Assembly (NCBI RefSeq): GCF_000284015.1
Contig: NC_016943.1
Location: forward strand, 1,219,541-1,283,540
Direction of reading: 5' to 3'
Source: Blastococcus saxobsidens DD2
Lineage (GTDB): Bacteria > Actinomycetota > Actinomycetes > Mycobacteriales > Geodermatophilaceae
DNA length: 64,000 nucleotides
The translations under genes and the position numbers were made by a program. The notes beneath the pieces are model-generated. The model was not told the DNA's origin and did no database searches. It saw only the letters and a program-made list of their open reading frames with translations. This document shows, piece after piece, positions 22,663 through 31,456 of the stretch. The stretch's first letter is position 1. Each line of letters starts with the position of its first letter.

Positions 22663-25266
22663 TCAGGACGGTGTGATCGACAGCGAGAGCCGGCGGCGGC
22701 CCTCGTCGGAGCGGGCGGTGGCGATCCGCTCGGCCGACGGGGTGCCGTACTCGGTCGTCCGCTGGCGGGCGGGCCGGCCGATCGCGGCGGCCATGGCCTC
22801 GAGCTCCGCGATGGTCTTCAGTGAGCCGTTCTCGCTGCCGGCCATCCGGCTGATGGTCTCCTCCATGAGCGTGCCGCCGAGGTCGTTGGCCCCGCCCTGC
22901 AGCACGGCTTTCGTGCCGGCGTCGGCGAGCTTCACCCACGAGGTCTGGATGTTGGGGATCCGGCCGTGCAGCAGCAGCCGGGCCACCGCGTGGATCGCCC
23001 GGTTCTCCCGCACCGTCGGACCGGGGCGGGCGACGCCGGCCAGGTAGATGGGCGAGTTGTGGTGCACGAACGGCAGCAGCACGAACTCGGTGAATCCGCC
23101 GGTGCGGTCCTGCAGGGCGGCGAGGGTGCGCAGGTGCCCGACCCAGTGCGCCGGGGTGTCCACGTGGCCGTACATCATCGTCGACGTCGTCGGGATGCCG
23201 ACCTCGTGGGCGGTGCCGATGATCTCCAGCCAGGTCGCCGTCGGCAGCTTGCCCTTGGTCAGCACCCAGCGGACGTCGTCGTCGAGGATCTCCGCCGCCG
23301 TCCCCGGGATCGAGTCCAGCCCGGCCTCCTTGAGCTCGGTCAGGAAGTCGCGGAACGACAGCCCCGTCCGGGCGGCGCCGTTGACGATCTCCATGGGCGA
23401 GAAGGCGTGCAGGTGGATGCCGGGCTGCCGCTTCTTCACCTCGCGGGCCAGGTCGAAGTAGGCGGTGCCGGGCAGGTCGGGGTGGATGCCGCCCTGCATG
23501 CAGATCTCGGTCGCCCCGGCCGCCCACGCCTCGTCGACCCGGTCGCCCACCTGGCTCATCGACAGCGTGTAGGCGTCGGCGTCGGTGCGCCGCTGGGCGA
23601 ACGCGCAGAACCGGCAGCCGGTGTAGCAGACGTTGGTGAAGTTGATGTTCCGGTTCACGACGTAGGTGACGTCGTCGCCGTTGACGTCGGCGCGTACCGC
23701 GTCGGCGAGCGCGCACAGGTTCTCCAGGTCGGTGCCGTCGGCGCCCAGCAGCGCGAGGTACCCGGCGTCGGTCAGCCCGGCCGGGTCCCGCTCGGCGTGC
23801 AGCAGGCCGGCCAGCACCTCACGGTTGCCGGCCGCCAGCGCGGTGGAGTGCCCGTCGCGGGCGGAGGTCGTGCGGTCGCGCAGTTCGCCCCAGTCGCCGT
23901 AGACGGCGTCGAAGTCGCTGCGCCGGTCGCCGGTGCGGCCGACGGTGTCGACCTCGACGTGCAGGTCGACCCGGCCCGACGACGTCCACGACTCGTCCGG
24001 CTCCTGCCACGGCAGGCCGACCGGCAGACGCCCCTCGACCGCCAGCCCGTCGAGGCCCGCGAGCGCGGAGACGTGCGGGCGCACCCGCGGGTCCAGCCAC
24101 GGCTCGTGCTGCAGCACGTAACCGGGTTGGGCGGCCAGCCGCTCGCGCAGCTCGAACCCGGCGTAGTCGGAGAGCTTGGCCAGTTCGGCCAGGTTCGGCC
24201 ACGGCCGCTCGGGGTTCACGTGGTCGGGGGTCAGCGGGCTGACGCCGCCCCAGTCGTCGACGCCGGCGCGCAGCAGCAGGCCCAACTCGCCTGCGTCGCT
24301 CAGGTTCGGCGGCGCCTGCACCCGCGCCTTGGGGCCGAGCAGCAGCCGGGTGACGGCGACAGCGGCGACGTACTCCTGCAGCTCCAGGTCGTCGTGCGCC
24401 TGCATCGCCGTCCGCGGCTTGGCCCGGAAGTTCTGGACGATGACCTCCTGCACGTGCCCGTGCCGCTGCGCCGCGGCCCGGATCTCCAGCACGGCGTCCA
24501 CCCGCTCGGCGTAGTCCTCACCGATGCCCAGCAGCACGCCGGTGGTGAACGGGACGGCGGAGCGCCCGGCGTCCTCCAGCACCCGCAGGCGGACGGCGGG
24601 CTCCTTGTCCGGGGAGCCGAAGTGCGGGCCGCCGGGCTCGGACCACAGCCGGGTGGCCGTCGTCTCGAGCATCATCCCCATCGACGCGGAGACAGGCTTC
24701 AGCCGCTGGATCTCCTCCCAGGTGAGCACGCCGGGGTTGAGGTGGGGGAGCAGCCCGGTCTCCTCGAGCACCCGGATCGCCATCGCCCGCAGGTAGCCCA
24801 GCGTCGAGTCGAAGCCGTGGGCCGCCAGCCACTCGGCCGCCACCGGCCAGCGGTCCTCGGGGCGGTCGCCGAGGGTGAACAGCGCCTCCTTGCAGCCCAT
24901 GGCGGCGCCGGCCCGGGCGATGTCGAGGACCTCGTCGGGGGAAAGGTAGGGCGCCTTGCCCTGGTCCCGCAGCTGCCCGGGCGTCGTCACGAAGGTGCAG
25001 TAGTGGCAGCGGTCGCGGCACAGGTGGGTGAGCGGGATGAACACCTTGCGGCTGTAGGTGACCAACCCCGGCCGCCCGGCCGACGCCAGCCCGGCGTCGC
25101 GCACCCGGCCGGCGGCCGTCAGCAGCCGGTCCAGCGGCTCGCCGTCGCCCAGGCCACGGGCGTGCAGCAGCGTCTCGGCCTCGGTCGCATCGAGGCCGAC
25201 CCCCCGCTCGGCGCGCACCAGGGCACGGCGGACGGCGGACTCGGACGGTGCAGGCAGTGCGCTCAT
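22663..25266 (-). CDS. fbiC: FO synthase (fused CofG-CofH), coenzyme F420 biosynthesis
   Basis: 867 residues from ATG 25266; the frame is open further upstream but without homology. Two radical-SAM halves. The CofG half has [16 protein letters not shown] (Cys83, Cys87, Cys90) and the CofH half has [14 protein letters not shown] (Cys547, Cys551, Cys554), each binding a 4Fe-4S cluster. It joins a ribityl-aminouracil derivative and tyrosine to make FO, the chromophore of F420. The fused form is typical of actinobacteria. It converges with the HAD gene of the previous operon. A luciferase-like, possibly F420-using oxidoreductase is encoded at 33590. Confidence 0.96.
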   Translation of the reverse strand: MSALPAPSESAVRRALVRAERGVGLDATEAETLLHARGLGDGEPLDRLLTAAGRVRDAGLASAGRPGLVTYSRKVFIPLTHLCRDRCHYCTFVTTPGQLRDQGKAPYLSPDEVLDIARAGAAMGCKEALFTLGDRPEDRWPVAAEWLAAHGFDSTLGYLRAMAIRVLEETGLLPHLNPGVLTWEEIQRLKPVSASMGMMLETTATRLWSEPGGPHFGSPDKEPAVRLRVLEDAGRSAVPFTTGVLLGIGEDYAERVDAVLEIRAAAQRHGHVQEVIVQNFRAKPRTAMQAHDDLELQEYVAAVAVTRLLLGPKARVQAPPNLSDAGELGLLLRAGVDDWGGVSPLTPDHVNPERPWPNLAELAKLSDYAGFELRERLAAQPGYVLQHEPWLDPRVRPHVSALAGLDGLAVEGRLPVGLPWQEPDESWTSSGRVDLHVEVDTVGRTGDRRSDFDAVYGDWGELRDRTTSARDGHSTALAAGNREVLAGLLHAERDPAGLTDAGYLALLGADGTDLENLCALADAVRADVNGDDVTYVVNRNINFTNVCYTGCRFCAFAQRRTDADAYTLSMSQVGDRVDEAWAAGATEICMQGGIHPDLPGTAYFDLAREVKKRQPGIHLHAFSPMEIVNGAARTGLSFRDFLTELKEAGLDSIPGTAAEILDDDVRWVLTKGKLPTATWLEIIGTAHEVGIPTTSTMMYGHVDTPAHWVGHLRTLAALQDRTGGFTEFVLLPFVHHNSPIYLAGVARPGPTVRENRAIHAVARLLLHGRIPNIQTSWVKLADAGTKAVLQGGANDLGGTLMEETISRMAGSENGSLKTIAELEAMAAAIGRPARQRTTEYGTPSAERIATARSDEGRRRLSLSITPS

Positions 25267-25337
25267 AGCGCGTCCGACGCTAGCCCGCCGGGATGACGGC
25301 GGCGTTGCCGACCCGCTCGGGGGGTGGGGACGCCGAC

Positions 25338-25376
25338 AGTCCGGCTCTGCCCAGCCCGGGTGGGCAGAGCCAGACT
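25338..25376. repeat. Intergenic palindrome, copy 1 of a two-copy family
   Basis: Arms AGTCCGGCTCTGCCCA and TGGGCAGAGCCAGACT (one mismatch) around the 7-nt loop GCCCGGG. The same palindrome, with an ACTCTGCCCA arm and loop GCACGGG, recurs at 46421-46465. It lies between the start of fbiC and the 3' end of the ABC permease gene, so it may act as terminator for the permease operon. Apart from this palindrome and the duplicated tail at 25397-25426, the space 25267-25663 holds no gene I can support. Confidence 0.7.
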
Positions 25377-25396
25377 TTCCGGAGAACCGAACTGGC

Positions 25397-25426
25397 TCAG
25401 GCGTCCCGGCGCTGGAACGACAGCGC
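25397..25426 (-). pseudogene. Duplicated tail of the ABC permease gene
   Basis: Reads [13 protein letters not shown] on the minus strand. The intact permease ends [13 protein letters not shown] at 25664-25693. The 30 bp match at 27 positions, and the spacing is 267 bp. Between them a minus-strand frame rich in Arg and Ala ([20 protein letters not shown]...) stays open to this stop but has no start codon. I read the stretch as the remnant of a second, related gene. Confidence 0.4.
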
Positions 25427-25663
25427 ACGGTCCACGCGTCCGACGCCCTGGGCTCCCCGCCCCGCGACGGGCCGCACGGACTCTCGGCGCAGGGCGCCGG
25501 CGACCACCTCTCGGCGGCCGGCGAGCGCGAACCGCTCGTCCGCACGGTGCTCGACGGTCTGCCAGGTGCCGGTGCCGGTGCCGGTGCGGGCTCGGCCACC
25601 GGCGGCGCGGCGTTCAGCTCCGCGGCCGAGCAGGCGGTCAGCAGGAGGGCGCCGGGCGGGCTC

Positions 25664-26509
25664 TCAGATGTCGCGGCGCTGGAACGACAGCGCGGTCAGT
25701 CCCCAGACCACGGCGATCCAGACCGCCGCCCACGCCAGGTAGGCCGGCGTCAGCGGAGCGTCGCTGAGGAACGGGAAGCCACCTTCCGGGCCCATCTGGA
25801 TCAGGGCGGCGGGGTCCTGGAAGGCGTTCATGGCGCCGCGCCACAGGCCGTCGGTGGGCACCAGGATCCGCGACACCGTGCCCACCCGCTCGACGCCCTC
25901 GTTGCCCAGGGCTCCGCCGATCCCGCCGACGACGCCCGCGACCCAGGTCGCGCCGAACAGCCCGACCGCGACGATGCCCGACGCCATCGGTGAGACGACG
26001 CTGGACAGCAGGAGGGCCAGGGTCAGCAGGACGATGGTCTCGGCGGCGAGCAGCGCGAGCCCGGTGGCCGGCGCCGGGGGCCAGTAGCCGACCACCGCCC
26101 GCACGATGAGGATCTGGGCCAGGCCGGCGAGGATCACGTAACCGCAGCCGAAGGTGAGCAGGCCCAGCCACTTGCCCAGCAGGATCGACGAGCGGCGGAC
26201 CGGCCGGGCGAGGATCGCCAGCGCCTGCCCCGACTCCACCTCACCGGCCAGCGTGGGCCCGGCCAGGAGCGCCGTGCCGATCGCCGCGATCAGGCTGAAC
26301 CCGAACATGATCAGGTTGAGCATCATCGAGGCCACGAGGCGGGCCTCGCCGCTGGTCATGGTGCCGAGGTCGGTGTCCAGGCCGATCAGCTTCGAGAAGC
26401 CCCAGCCGCTGAGCGCGAGCAGCGCCACCGTCAGCACGAGCAGCGCCCAGACCACCCGCCGTCGGAAGGCCTCGCGGAGGGTCAGCCCGGCAACGGTCAG
26501 CGCGATCAC
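25664..26509 (-). CDS. ABC-2 type transporter permease
   Basis: 281 residues from GTG 26509, preceded by GAGGAGG at good spacing, which decides the start. About six hydrophobic segments, for example [57 protein letters not shown] and [19 protein letters not shown]. The motif [25 protein letters not shown] between helices is typical of NosY/ABC-2 permeases. It pairs with the ATPase encoded just upstream. Nearby order (permease, ATPase, anti-sigma, sigma) is stable in actinobacteria by my recollection. The exported substrate is unknown. Confidence 0.88.
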   Translation of the reverse strand: MIALTVAGLTLREAFRRRVVWALLVLTVALLALSGWGFSKLIGLDTDLGTMTSGEARLVASMMLNLIMFGFSLIAAIGTALLAGPTLAGEVESGQALAILARPVRRSSILLGKWLGLLTFGCGYVILAGLAQILIVRAVVGYWPPAPATGLALLAAETIVLLTLALLLSSVVSPMASGIVAVGLFGATWVAGVVGGIGGALGNEGVERVGTVSRILVPTDGLWRGAMNAFQDPAALIQMGPEGGFPFLSDAPLTPAYLAWAAVWIAVVWGLTALSFQRRDI

Positions 26510-26582
26510 GTGTCCTCCTCGTTGACGCTCGGCAGCCACGTGCTCGGCGATGCTGCGTCCTTGCGTGACCTCGCCAGCCCGG

Positions 26583-27539
26583 TCACGGCGCCGGCTCCTC
26601 GTGACGCAGCACGGCGAGCAGCCGCTCCTCCAGGCTGATCCGCACCGGCTCGACGGCGTGCACCCGTACGCCGAGGGCGACCAGGTCACGCACCAGGTCC
26701 GGCACGGTGACGCCGTCGTCGTCCGACGAGAGCTGCACGGTGAACCAGTCGCCGCTGCGGGCCATCGACCCGGCCGCCCGCATGCGGTCCTCCGCCCGGG
26801 CGTCGGAGCCGGCCAGCCGCAGCCGCACCTCGCGCTGGCCGAGCAGCTCGGCCAGCGTGCCCGACGCCGCCACCCGGCCCTCGTCGAGGATCACCACCCG
26901 GTCGCAGACCCGCTCCACCTCGCCGATGAGGTGCGAGTTGAGCAGGACGGCGACGCCGCGGGACTTCAGCGAGAGCACGATGTCGCGGACGTCGACCCGG
27001 CCGATCGGGTCGAGTGCGCTGGTGGGCTCGTCCAGGACCACCAGCTCGGGGCGGGCGACGAGTGCGACGGCGAGCCCGAGGCGCTGCTGCATGCCCTTGG
27101 AGAACCCGCCGACCCGGTCGCCCGCCCGCGCGGCGAGCCCGACCAGGGCCAGGCACTCCCGCCGCTCGGCGGGTGCCACCTCGGCACCGGCCAGCTTCAC
27201 GTGCAGGTCCAGCACCTCGGCCGCGGTCAGCCAGGGCTGGTAGCGGAACAGCTCGGGCAGGTAGCCGACGGCGGCGCGGGACCGCGGGTCCGAGGACCGT
27301 CGCCCGAGCAGCAGCACCTCGCCGGCGTCGGGCCGCACGAGGCCCAGCAGCATCTTGATGACGCTGGTCTTGCCGGCGCCGTTGGGGCCCAGCAGGCCGA
27401 GCACCTCGCCGCGCGCCACGGTGAAGGAGACGTCGTCGACGGCGGTCCGGCGTCCGTACCGCTTGCGCAGCCCGGAGCACCAGACCGCCGGGGACGGCGG
27501 CAGCCCGCCGAGCCCGTCGGCCGGGGCGTCGGAGGTCAC
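26583..27539 (-). CDS. ABC transporter ATP-binding protein
   Basis: About 318 residues from GTG 27539 (GTG 27572 gives 329 residues but overlaps the upstream stop). Walker A GLLGPNGAGKTSVIKML, Q-loop in YLPELFRYQ, signature FSKGMQQRLGLA, Walker B LVVLDEPTSALDP, and H-loop LLNSHLIGEVERV. The C-terminal extra domain (about 100 residues) is as in NosF/CcmA-type exporters. It energises the ABC-2 permease encoded 73 bp downstream. Its start lies close behind the anti-sigma factor gene, suggesting one transcription unit from the sigma factor onward. Confidence 0.9.
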   Translation of the reverse strand: MTSDAPADGLGGLPPSPAVWCSGLRKRYGRRTAVDDVSFTVARGEVLGLLGPNGAGKTSVIKMLLGLVRPDAGEVLLLGRRSSDPRSRAAVGYLPELFRYQPWLTAAEVLDLHVKLAGAEVAPAERRECLALVGLAARAGDRVGGFSKGMQQRLGLAVALVARPELVVLDEPTSALDPIGRVDVRDIVLSLKSRGVAVLLNSHLIGEVERVCDRVVILDEGRVAASGTLAELLGQREVRLRLAGSDARAEDRMRAAGSMARSGDWFTVQLSSDDDGVTVPDLVRDLVALGVRVHAVEPVRISLEERLLAVLRHEEPAP

Positions 27540-27558
27540 CCCGCGGACGGTAGCGGCG

Positions 27559-28653
27559 TCAGCGGAGGTCACGGGCGACCGACAGGAGCTCGTCGGCGCT
27601 GAGCGACCCGGCGACGCCGGTCAGCACGCCGTCCTCGACCCAGACCACGCCGGCGAACAGCCCGTCGCGCGAGGTGAGCACGGTGGCCTCCGCGCCGTCG
27701 ACGTCGGCCGTCGAGCTGGTGACCAGGTCCGCGGGCACGGGCAGCGGCAGCGTCGCGGCGTCGGTCGAGAGGTTCCGCAACTGGTCGGCGAGACCGTCGG
27801 GCAGGCCGGGGAGGGACAGCAGGTAGTCACGCACCGTCTCGAACGGCACGCCCTGCGAGTAGACCGTCGGCGCCCCGGCCCTGGCGACGACGAGCGTCGG
27901 CACACCGGTCGGCTGGGACCAGATCGCCGCGACGCCGGGACCCGCCTGCAGCCGGAGCTGGCTGCCGTCCAGGCCGGGCGGCGGGGGCGGCAGGACCTCG
28001 CCCTCGGTGCCGGCGGCCTGCGCGGCCTTGGCGGCGGAGAAGGTGAAGGTGGCGGTCACCCGGTCGGCGGCCAGGTAGGCCGGGTCGCCGGTCACGCCCT
28101 CGGGCAGCTCGCCGACCTGGGGGACGGCGAGTCCGGTCCGCTGCTGCGCCGTCGCGGCGTCGGCCACCTGCTCGGGCTCCGGCGCCTCGGTGAACTGCAG
28201 GTCGCCGTACGCGGACAGGTCCGGCACCTGGACGAGGTCGCCGGCGGTGACCTGCACCGGGTCGACCCGCTCGGCCTGGAAGATCGGCAGCCAGTCGTTG
28301 GCCGCCGCCACGCCGGCGCCGGTCAGCAGCACCACCGCGCCGGCCGCGGCGACCGCGGGACGCCGGATGGTCGTCCGCCAGCGGTTCCGCGCGGCGGGCG
28401 CCGGCCGGAACGCGGGGGCAGTCGCCGCCGGGGCGGCGGCCGTGGCCGAGAGGCGGGCCCAGGCCGCCTCCGTGTCGACGGTCCCGCCGCCGGACGGCGC
28501 GAGCGCGGCGCCGACGAGCCGGGCGTCGGCGCGGGCGGTGTCCAGCGCGCGCAGGCAGGTCGGGCAGGACGCCACGTGGGCGCGGTCGTCGTCGGTCACG
28601 CCGGCCGGCTCGTCGACCAGTCGGCGCAGCACGCCCTCACTCGGGTGACGCAT
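27559..28653 (-). CDS. Membrane-bound anti-sigma factor
   Basis: 364 residues. The N-terminal zinc-finger-like anti-sigma motif is HVASCPTCLRALD (His-x3-Cys-x2-Cys, residues about 26-33). One transmembrane helix (PAVAAAGAVVLLTGAGVAAA, about 100-120) and a 240-residue outer domain follow. The gene starts 17 nt inside the end of the sigma factor gene, the usual order for an ECF sigma and its inhibitor. It presumably holds the sigma factor at the membrane and releases it on an envelope signal sensed by the outer domain. Confidence 0.88.
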   Translation of the reverse strand: MRHPSEGVLRRLVDEPAGVTDDDRAHVASCPTCLRALDTARADARLVGAALAPSGGGTVDTEAAWARLSATAAAPAATAPAFRPAPAARNRWRTTIRRPAVAAAGAVVLLTGAGVAAANDWLPIFQAERVDPVQVTAGDLVQVPDLSAYGDLQFTEAPEPEQVADAATAQQRTGLAVPQVGELPEGVTGDPAYLAADRVTATFTFSAAKAAQAAGTEGEVLPPPPPGLDGSQLRLQAGPGVAAIWSQPTGVPTLVVARAGAPTVYSQGVPFETVRDYLLSLPGLPDGLADQLRNLSTDAATLPLPVPADLVTSSTADVDGAEATVLTSRDGLFAGVVWVEDGVLTGVAGSLSADELLSVARDLR

Positions 28654-29149
28654 GGCGGTTCAGCTCCTTGAGCAACACGGATTCGGCGCGGCGCACGGTG
28701 GTGCCCACGCTTCCTGGGGACAGATCGAGTGCGGCGGCGACCTCGGCGTAGCTCAGGCCGCTGTGCCGGAGCACCAGCGCGGCCGCCTGCTTGTGCGGCA
28801 GCCGGGCGAGCGCGGCCCGGACCGAGCTGCGCTCGTCCCGGGTGATGACCAGGTCGGCGACGTCGGGGACGACGGTCGGGCCGTCCCCGGCGAGCTCCTC
28901 CCGGGCGCTGCGACGGCGGCCCGAGCGGAGCAGGTTCAGCGCGGTGTGGGTCGCGGCGACGGTCAGCCAGCCGCCGGCCTCGTCGGCCGGCACCGAGGAG
29001 CGGCTGAAGGAGAGGAAGACCTCTTGGGCGACGTCCTCGGCCTGGTCGCGGGAGCCGAGCACGCGAGCGGCGACGGCGACGACCCGCGGGTAGTTGCCGC
29101 GGAAGACCTCCTCGAGGTCGGTCCGCGCGTCGACCCGCTGCTGTGACAT
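28637..29149 (-). CDS. ECF-type RNA polymerase sigma factor
   Basis: 170 residues from ATG 29149 (the frame is open 25 codons further). Region 2: RVLGSRDQAEDVAQEVFLSF, with the usual Asp-rich core-binding helix. Region 4: ALARLPHKQAAALVLRHSG followed by LSYAEVAAALDLSPGSVGTT and VRRAESVLLKEL, a helix-turn-helix that contacts the -35 element. SigK/SigE-like size. Co-encoded with the anti-sigma factor (17-nt overlap) and upstream of the ABC exporter, which could be part of its regulon. Confidence 0.92.
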   Translation of the reverse strand: MSQQRVDARTDLEEVFRGNYPRVVAVAARVLGSRDQAEDVAQEVFLSFSRSSVPADEAGGWLTVAATHTALNLLRSGRRRSAREELAGDGPTVVPDVADLVITRDERSSVRAALARLPHKQAAALVLRHSGLSYAEVAAALDLSPGSVGTTVRRAESVLLKELNRHASPE

Positions 29150-29287
29150 GTCGACGCCCCGCTCAGTCCGGGCCGCGGCGGGGAAGGGCACTGCCGCGGT
29201 GGCCGATGGCCGTACGAGTTCCACACCAGGGAAGCACCGCCGTCGCCCCGGATGTGACAGCCGACGGCAGATTTCTTCGGCGGCCGG

Positions 29288-29800
29288 TCACGGCCGGGCG
29301 AGGGGGCGACCGGACTCGTCGACGTACCGGCCCCGGAGCCGCAGCAGCGGACGGGCGTCCGGGTTCACCACCGGCACGTCCTCCACGGTCAGGAACGCGA
29401 GCACGTGGCTCCCGGCCTCGACGAGTCGCTCCAGCCGGCAGTCCAGCGCGGCGAGCCCGGCCTCGAGCACGATCGCGCCGCTGCCGGCCGCCCGCGTCCA
29501 CGGCACCGCCTCCAGCAGGTGCCGTGCGCTGGGCCGTCCGGCGGAGGAGAACCGGGACGCCACGATCGCGTGCTCGGTGGCCAGCACGGTCAGCGCGCAC
29601 CGGCCCACCTCCTCCAGCACCTCGGCCGGATAGCCGCCGGCGGTCAGCCCCACGGCGACCAGCGGTGGCGACGCCGAGACGCTCATCACCGAGCTGACCG
29701 TCGTCCCGACGTCGTCGATGTCGTCCTGCACGGTGAGCAGGCACACCCCGGCGGCGTACTGGCCCAGGGCGGCGGCGTATTCGCGGGCGTCGACCGGCAT
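29288..29800 (-). CDS. Flavin reductase-like protein (FMN-binding split barrel)
   Basis: 170 residues. N-terminal AAALGQYAAGVCLLTVQDD and VGTTVSSVMSVSASPPLVAVGL, the FMN-binding region of flavin reductase domain proteins (HpaC/NtaB-like). Later ALTVLATEHAIVASRFSS, and near the C-terminus LDCRLERLVEAGSHVLAFLTVEDV. It supplies reduced flavin to a monooxygenase or acts as a small flavin-dependent reductase. Its start (29800) lies 35 bp from the divergent disulfide oxidoreductase, so they share a promoter region. No obvious partner monooxygenase adjoins. Confidence 0.87.
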   Translation of the reverse strand: MPVDAREYAAALGQYAAGVCLLTVQDDIDDVGTTVSSVMSVSASPPLVAVGLTAGGYPAEVLEEVGRCALTVLATEHAIVASRFSSAGRPSARHLLEAVPWTRAAGSGAIVLEAGLAALDCRLERLVEAGSHVLAFLTVEDVPVVNPDARPLLRLRGRYVDESGRPLARP

Positions 29801-29834
29801 GGCGGCCAGTCGACCACACCAGCAGGATGACCCA

Positions 29835-31250
29835 GTGGATCAGACTTGTGACGTCGTCGTGCTGGGCGCGGGATCGACCGGGGAGAACGTCGCCGACATC
29901 GTCGTCCGGGGTGGCCTGTCGGCCGTCCTCGTCGAACCGGAACTGGTCGGCGGGGAGTGCTCCTACTGGGCGTGCATGCCGAGCAAGGCGCTGCTGCGGG
30001 GCACCGAGGTGCTGGCCGAGGCGCGGTCCGTGGACGGCGCGGCGCAGGCGGTCACCGGTGAGCAGGACGTCGCGGCGACCCTCGCCCGGCGGAGCTCGTT
30101 CACCTCGCACTGGGACGACTCGGGTCAGGTGGAGTGGGTGGCCGGCGCCGGCATCGACCTGCTGCGCGGTACCGGCCGGCTCGACGGCGAGCGCACCGTC
30201 GTCGTCACCGCGGAGGACGGCACCCGCACGAGGCTGACCGCGCGGCACGCCGTCGCCGTCTGCACCGGGTCGCAGTCGGCGACGCCGCCGATCGACGGAC
30301 TGGGCGACGTCGATTCGTGGGGCCCGCGGGAGGCCACCAGCGCGACGGCGGTCCCGGCGCGGCTGCTCGTCCTCGGTGGCGGCTACGTCGGCTGCGAGCT
30401 GGCCACGGCCTGGCAGGCGCTCGGCTCGCAGGTGACCGTGCTGCAGCGCGGCGACCGGCTGCTGCCCCGGCTCGAGCCGCAGGCCGGGAACGCGGTCGCC
30501 GAGTCATTGCGGAAGGCGGGGGTCGACGTCCGGCTGGGCACCGAGGTCACCGCCGCCCGCCGGGACGGCACCGAGGTCGTGCTGACCACCGGCGACGGCG
30601 AGGAGTTCCGCGGCGAGGAGGTGCTGGTGGCGACCGGCCGGGCGGCGCGGACCTCCGACATCGGGGCGGAGACCGTCGGTCTGGAGCCGGGGGAGTACCT
30701 CTCCGTCGACGCCACGCTCCAGGCAGAGGGCCGGCCGTGGCTGTACGGCGTCGGCGACGTCAACGGGCGCAGCCAGCTCACGCACATGGGCAAGTACCAG
30801 GCCCGGCAGGCCGGCGCGGCGATCGTCGCGCGGGCCCGGGGTGAGCGGGTCGGTACCGGCTCGTGGTCGCCGTTCGTCGCCACCGCGGACGACGTCGCCG
30901 TGCCGTCGGTGGTCTTCACCGATCCGCAGGTGGCCAGCGTCGGGCGCACCGCCGCCGAAGCGGAGGAGGCCGGCCTGCCGCACCGCGTCGTCGAGTACCC
31001 GCTCGGCAGCGTGGCGGGGGCGTCGCTGTTCGCCGACGGCTACGAGGGGACGGCGATCGCCGTCGTCGACACCGAGCGGGAGGTGCTGCTCGGGATGACC
31101 TTCGTCGGTCCGGCGGTGGCCGAACTGCTGCACGCGGCGACGATCGCCGTCGTCGGCGAGGTGCCGATCGCGCGGCTCTGGCACGCCGTCCCGGCGTATC
31201 CGACGATCAGCGAGATCTGGCTGCGGCTGCTGGAGACCTACCGCGGCTGA
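29835..31250 (+). CDS. FAD-dependent pyridine nucleotide-disulfide oxidoreductase
   Basis: 471 residues from GTG 29835 (AGGA upstream). FAD Rossmann motif DVVVLGAGSTGENVAD at the N-terminus, then the redox pair in GGECSYWACMPSKALLRG (Cys-x4-Cys), NAD(P) motif RLLVLGGGYVGCELATAWQ near 178, and GVGDVNGRSQLTHMGKYQARQ near the second FAD site. The dimerisation domain ends VPAYPTISEIWLRLLETYRG with a His (LWHAVPAYPT) at the active-site base position. Family includes lipoamide, mycothiol and mercuric reductases. The exact disulfide is not predictable, though mycothione is plausible in an actinobacterium. Confidence 0.9.
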   Translation: MDQTCDVVVLGAGSTGENVADIVVRGGLSAVLVEPELVGGECSYWACMPSKALLRGTEVLAEARSVDGAAQAVTGEQDVAATLARRSSFTSHWDDSGQVEWVAGAGIDLLRGTGRLDGERTVVVTAEDGTRTRLTARHAVAVCTGSQSATPPIDGLGDVDSWGPREATSATAVPARLLVLGGGYVGCELATAWQALGSQVTVLQRGDRLLPRLEPQAGNAVAESLRKAGVDVRLGTEVTAARRDGTEVVLTTGDGEEFRGEEVLVATGRAARTSDIGAETVGLEPGEYLSVDATLQAEGRPWLYGVGDVNGRSQLTHMGKYQARQAGAAIVARARGERVGTGSWSPFVATADDVAVPSVVFTDPQVASVGRTAAEAEEAGLPHRVVEYPLGSVAGASLFADGYEGTAIAVVDTEREVLLGMTFVGPAVAELLHAATIAVVGEVPIARLWHAVPAYPTISEIWLRLLETYRG

Positions 31251-31456
31251 GCGGGGGCGGTCGCACCCCGGTCGCCCGCCGCGTGCGCTGCGCGCGGCCC
31301 TCGCCGAGGAGGCCGCCTGGGTGCGCGGCTTCGTCGCACCCTGGATCGGCCGTCGGCTGCGCGGCCGGTCCTCCGGTGACGGCCGCGAGCCGAAGCGGCC
31401 GGTGCCGCTGGCGCTGCCGAGGGCCTGAGACGCGCGGCCCTGGAGGGAGGCCTCTC

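Noticed and set aside
31290..31428. Plus-strand frame LRAALAEEAAWVRGFVAPWIG ... PLALPRA-stop after the disulfide oxidoreductase
   Set aside because: Protein-like but no ATG, GTG or TTG start in frame and no ribosome site; perhaps a remnant, not annotated.
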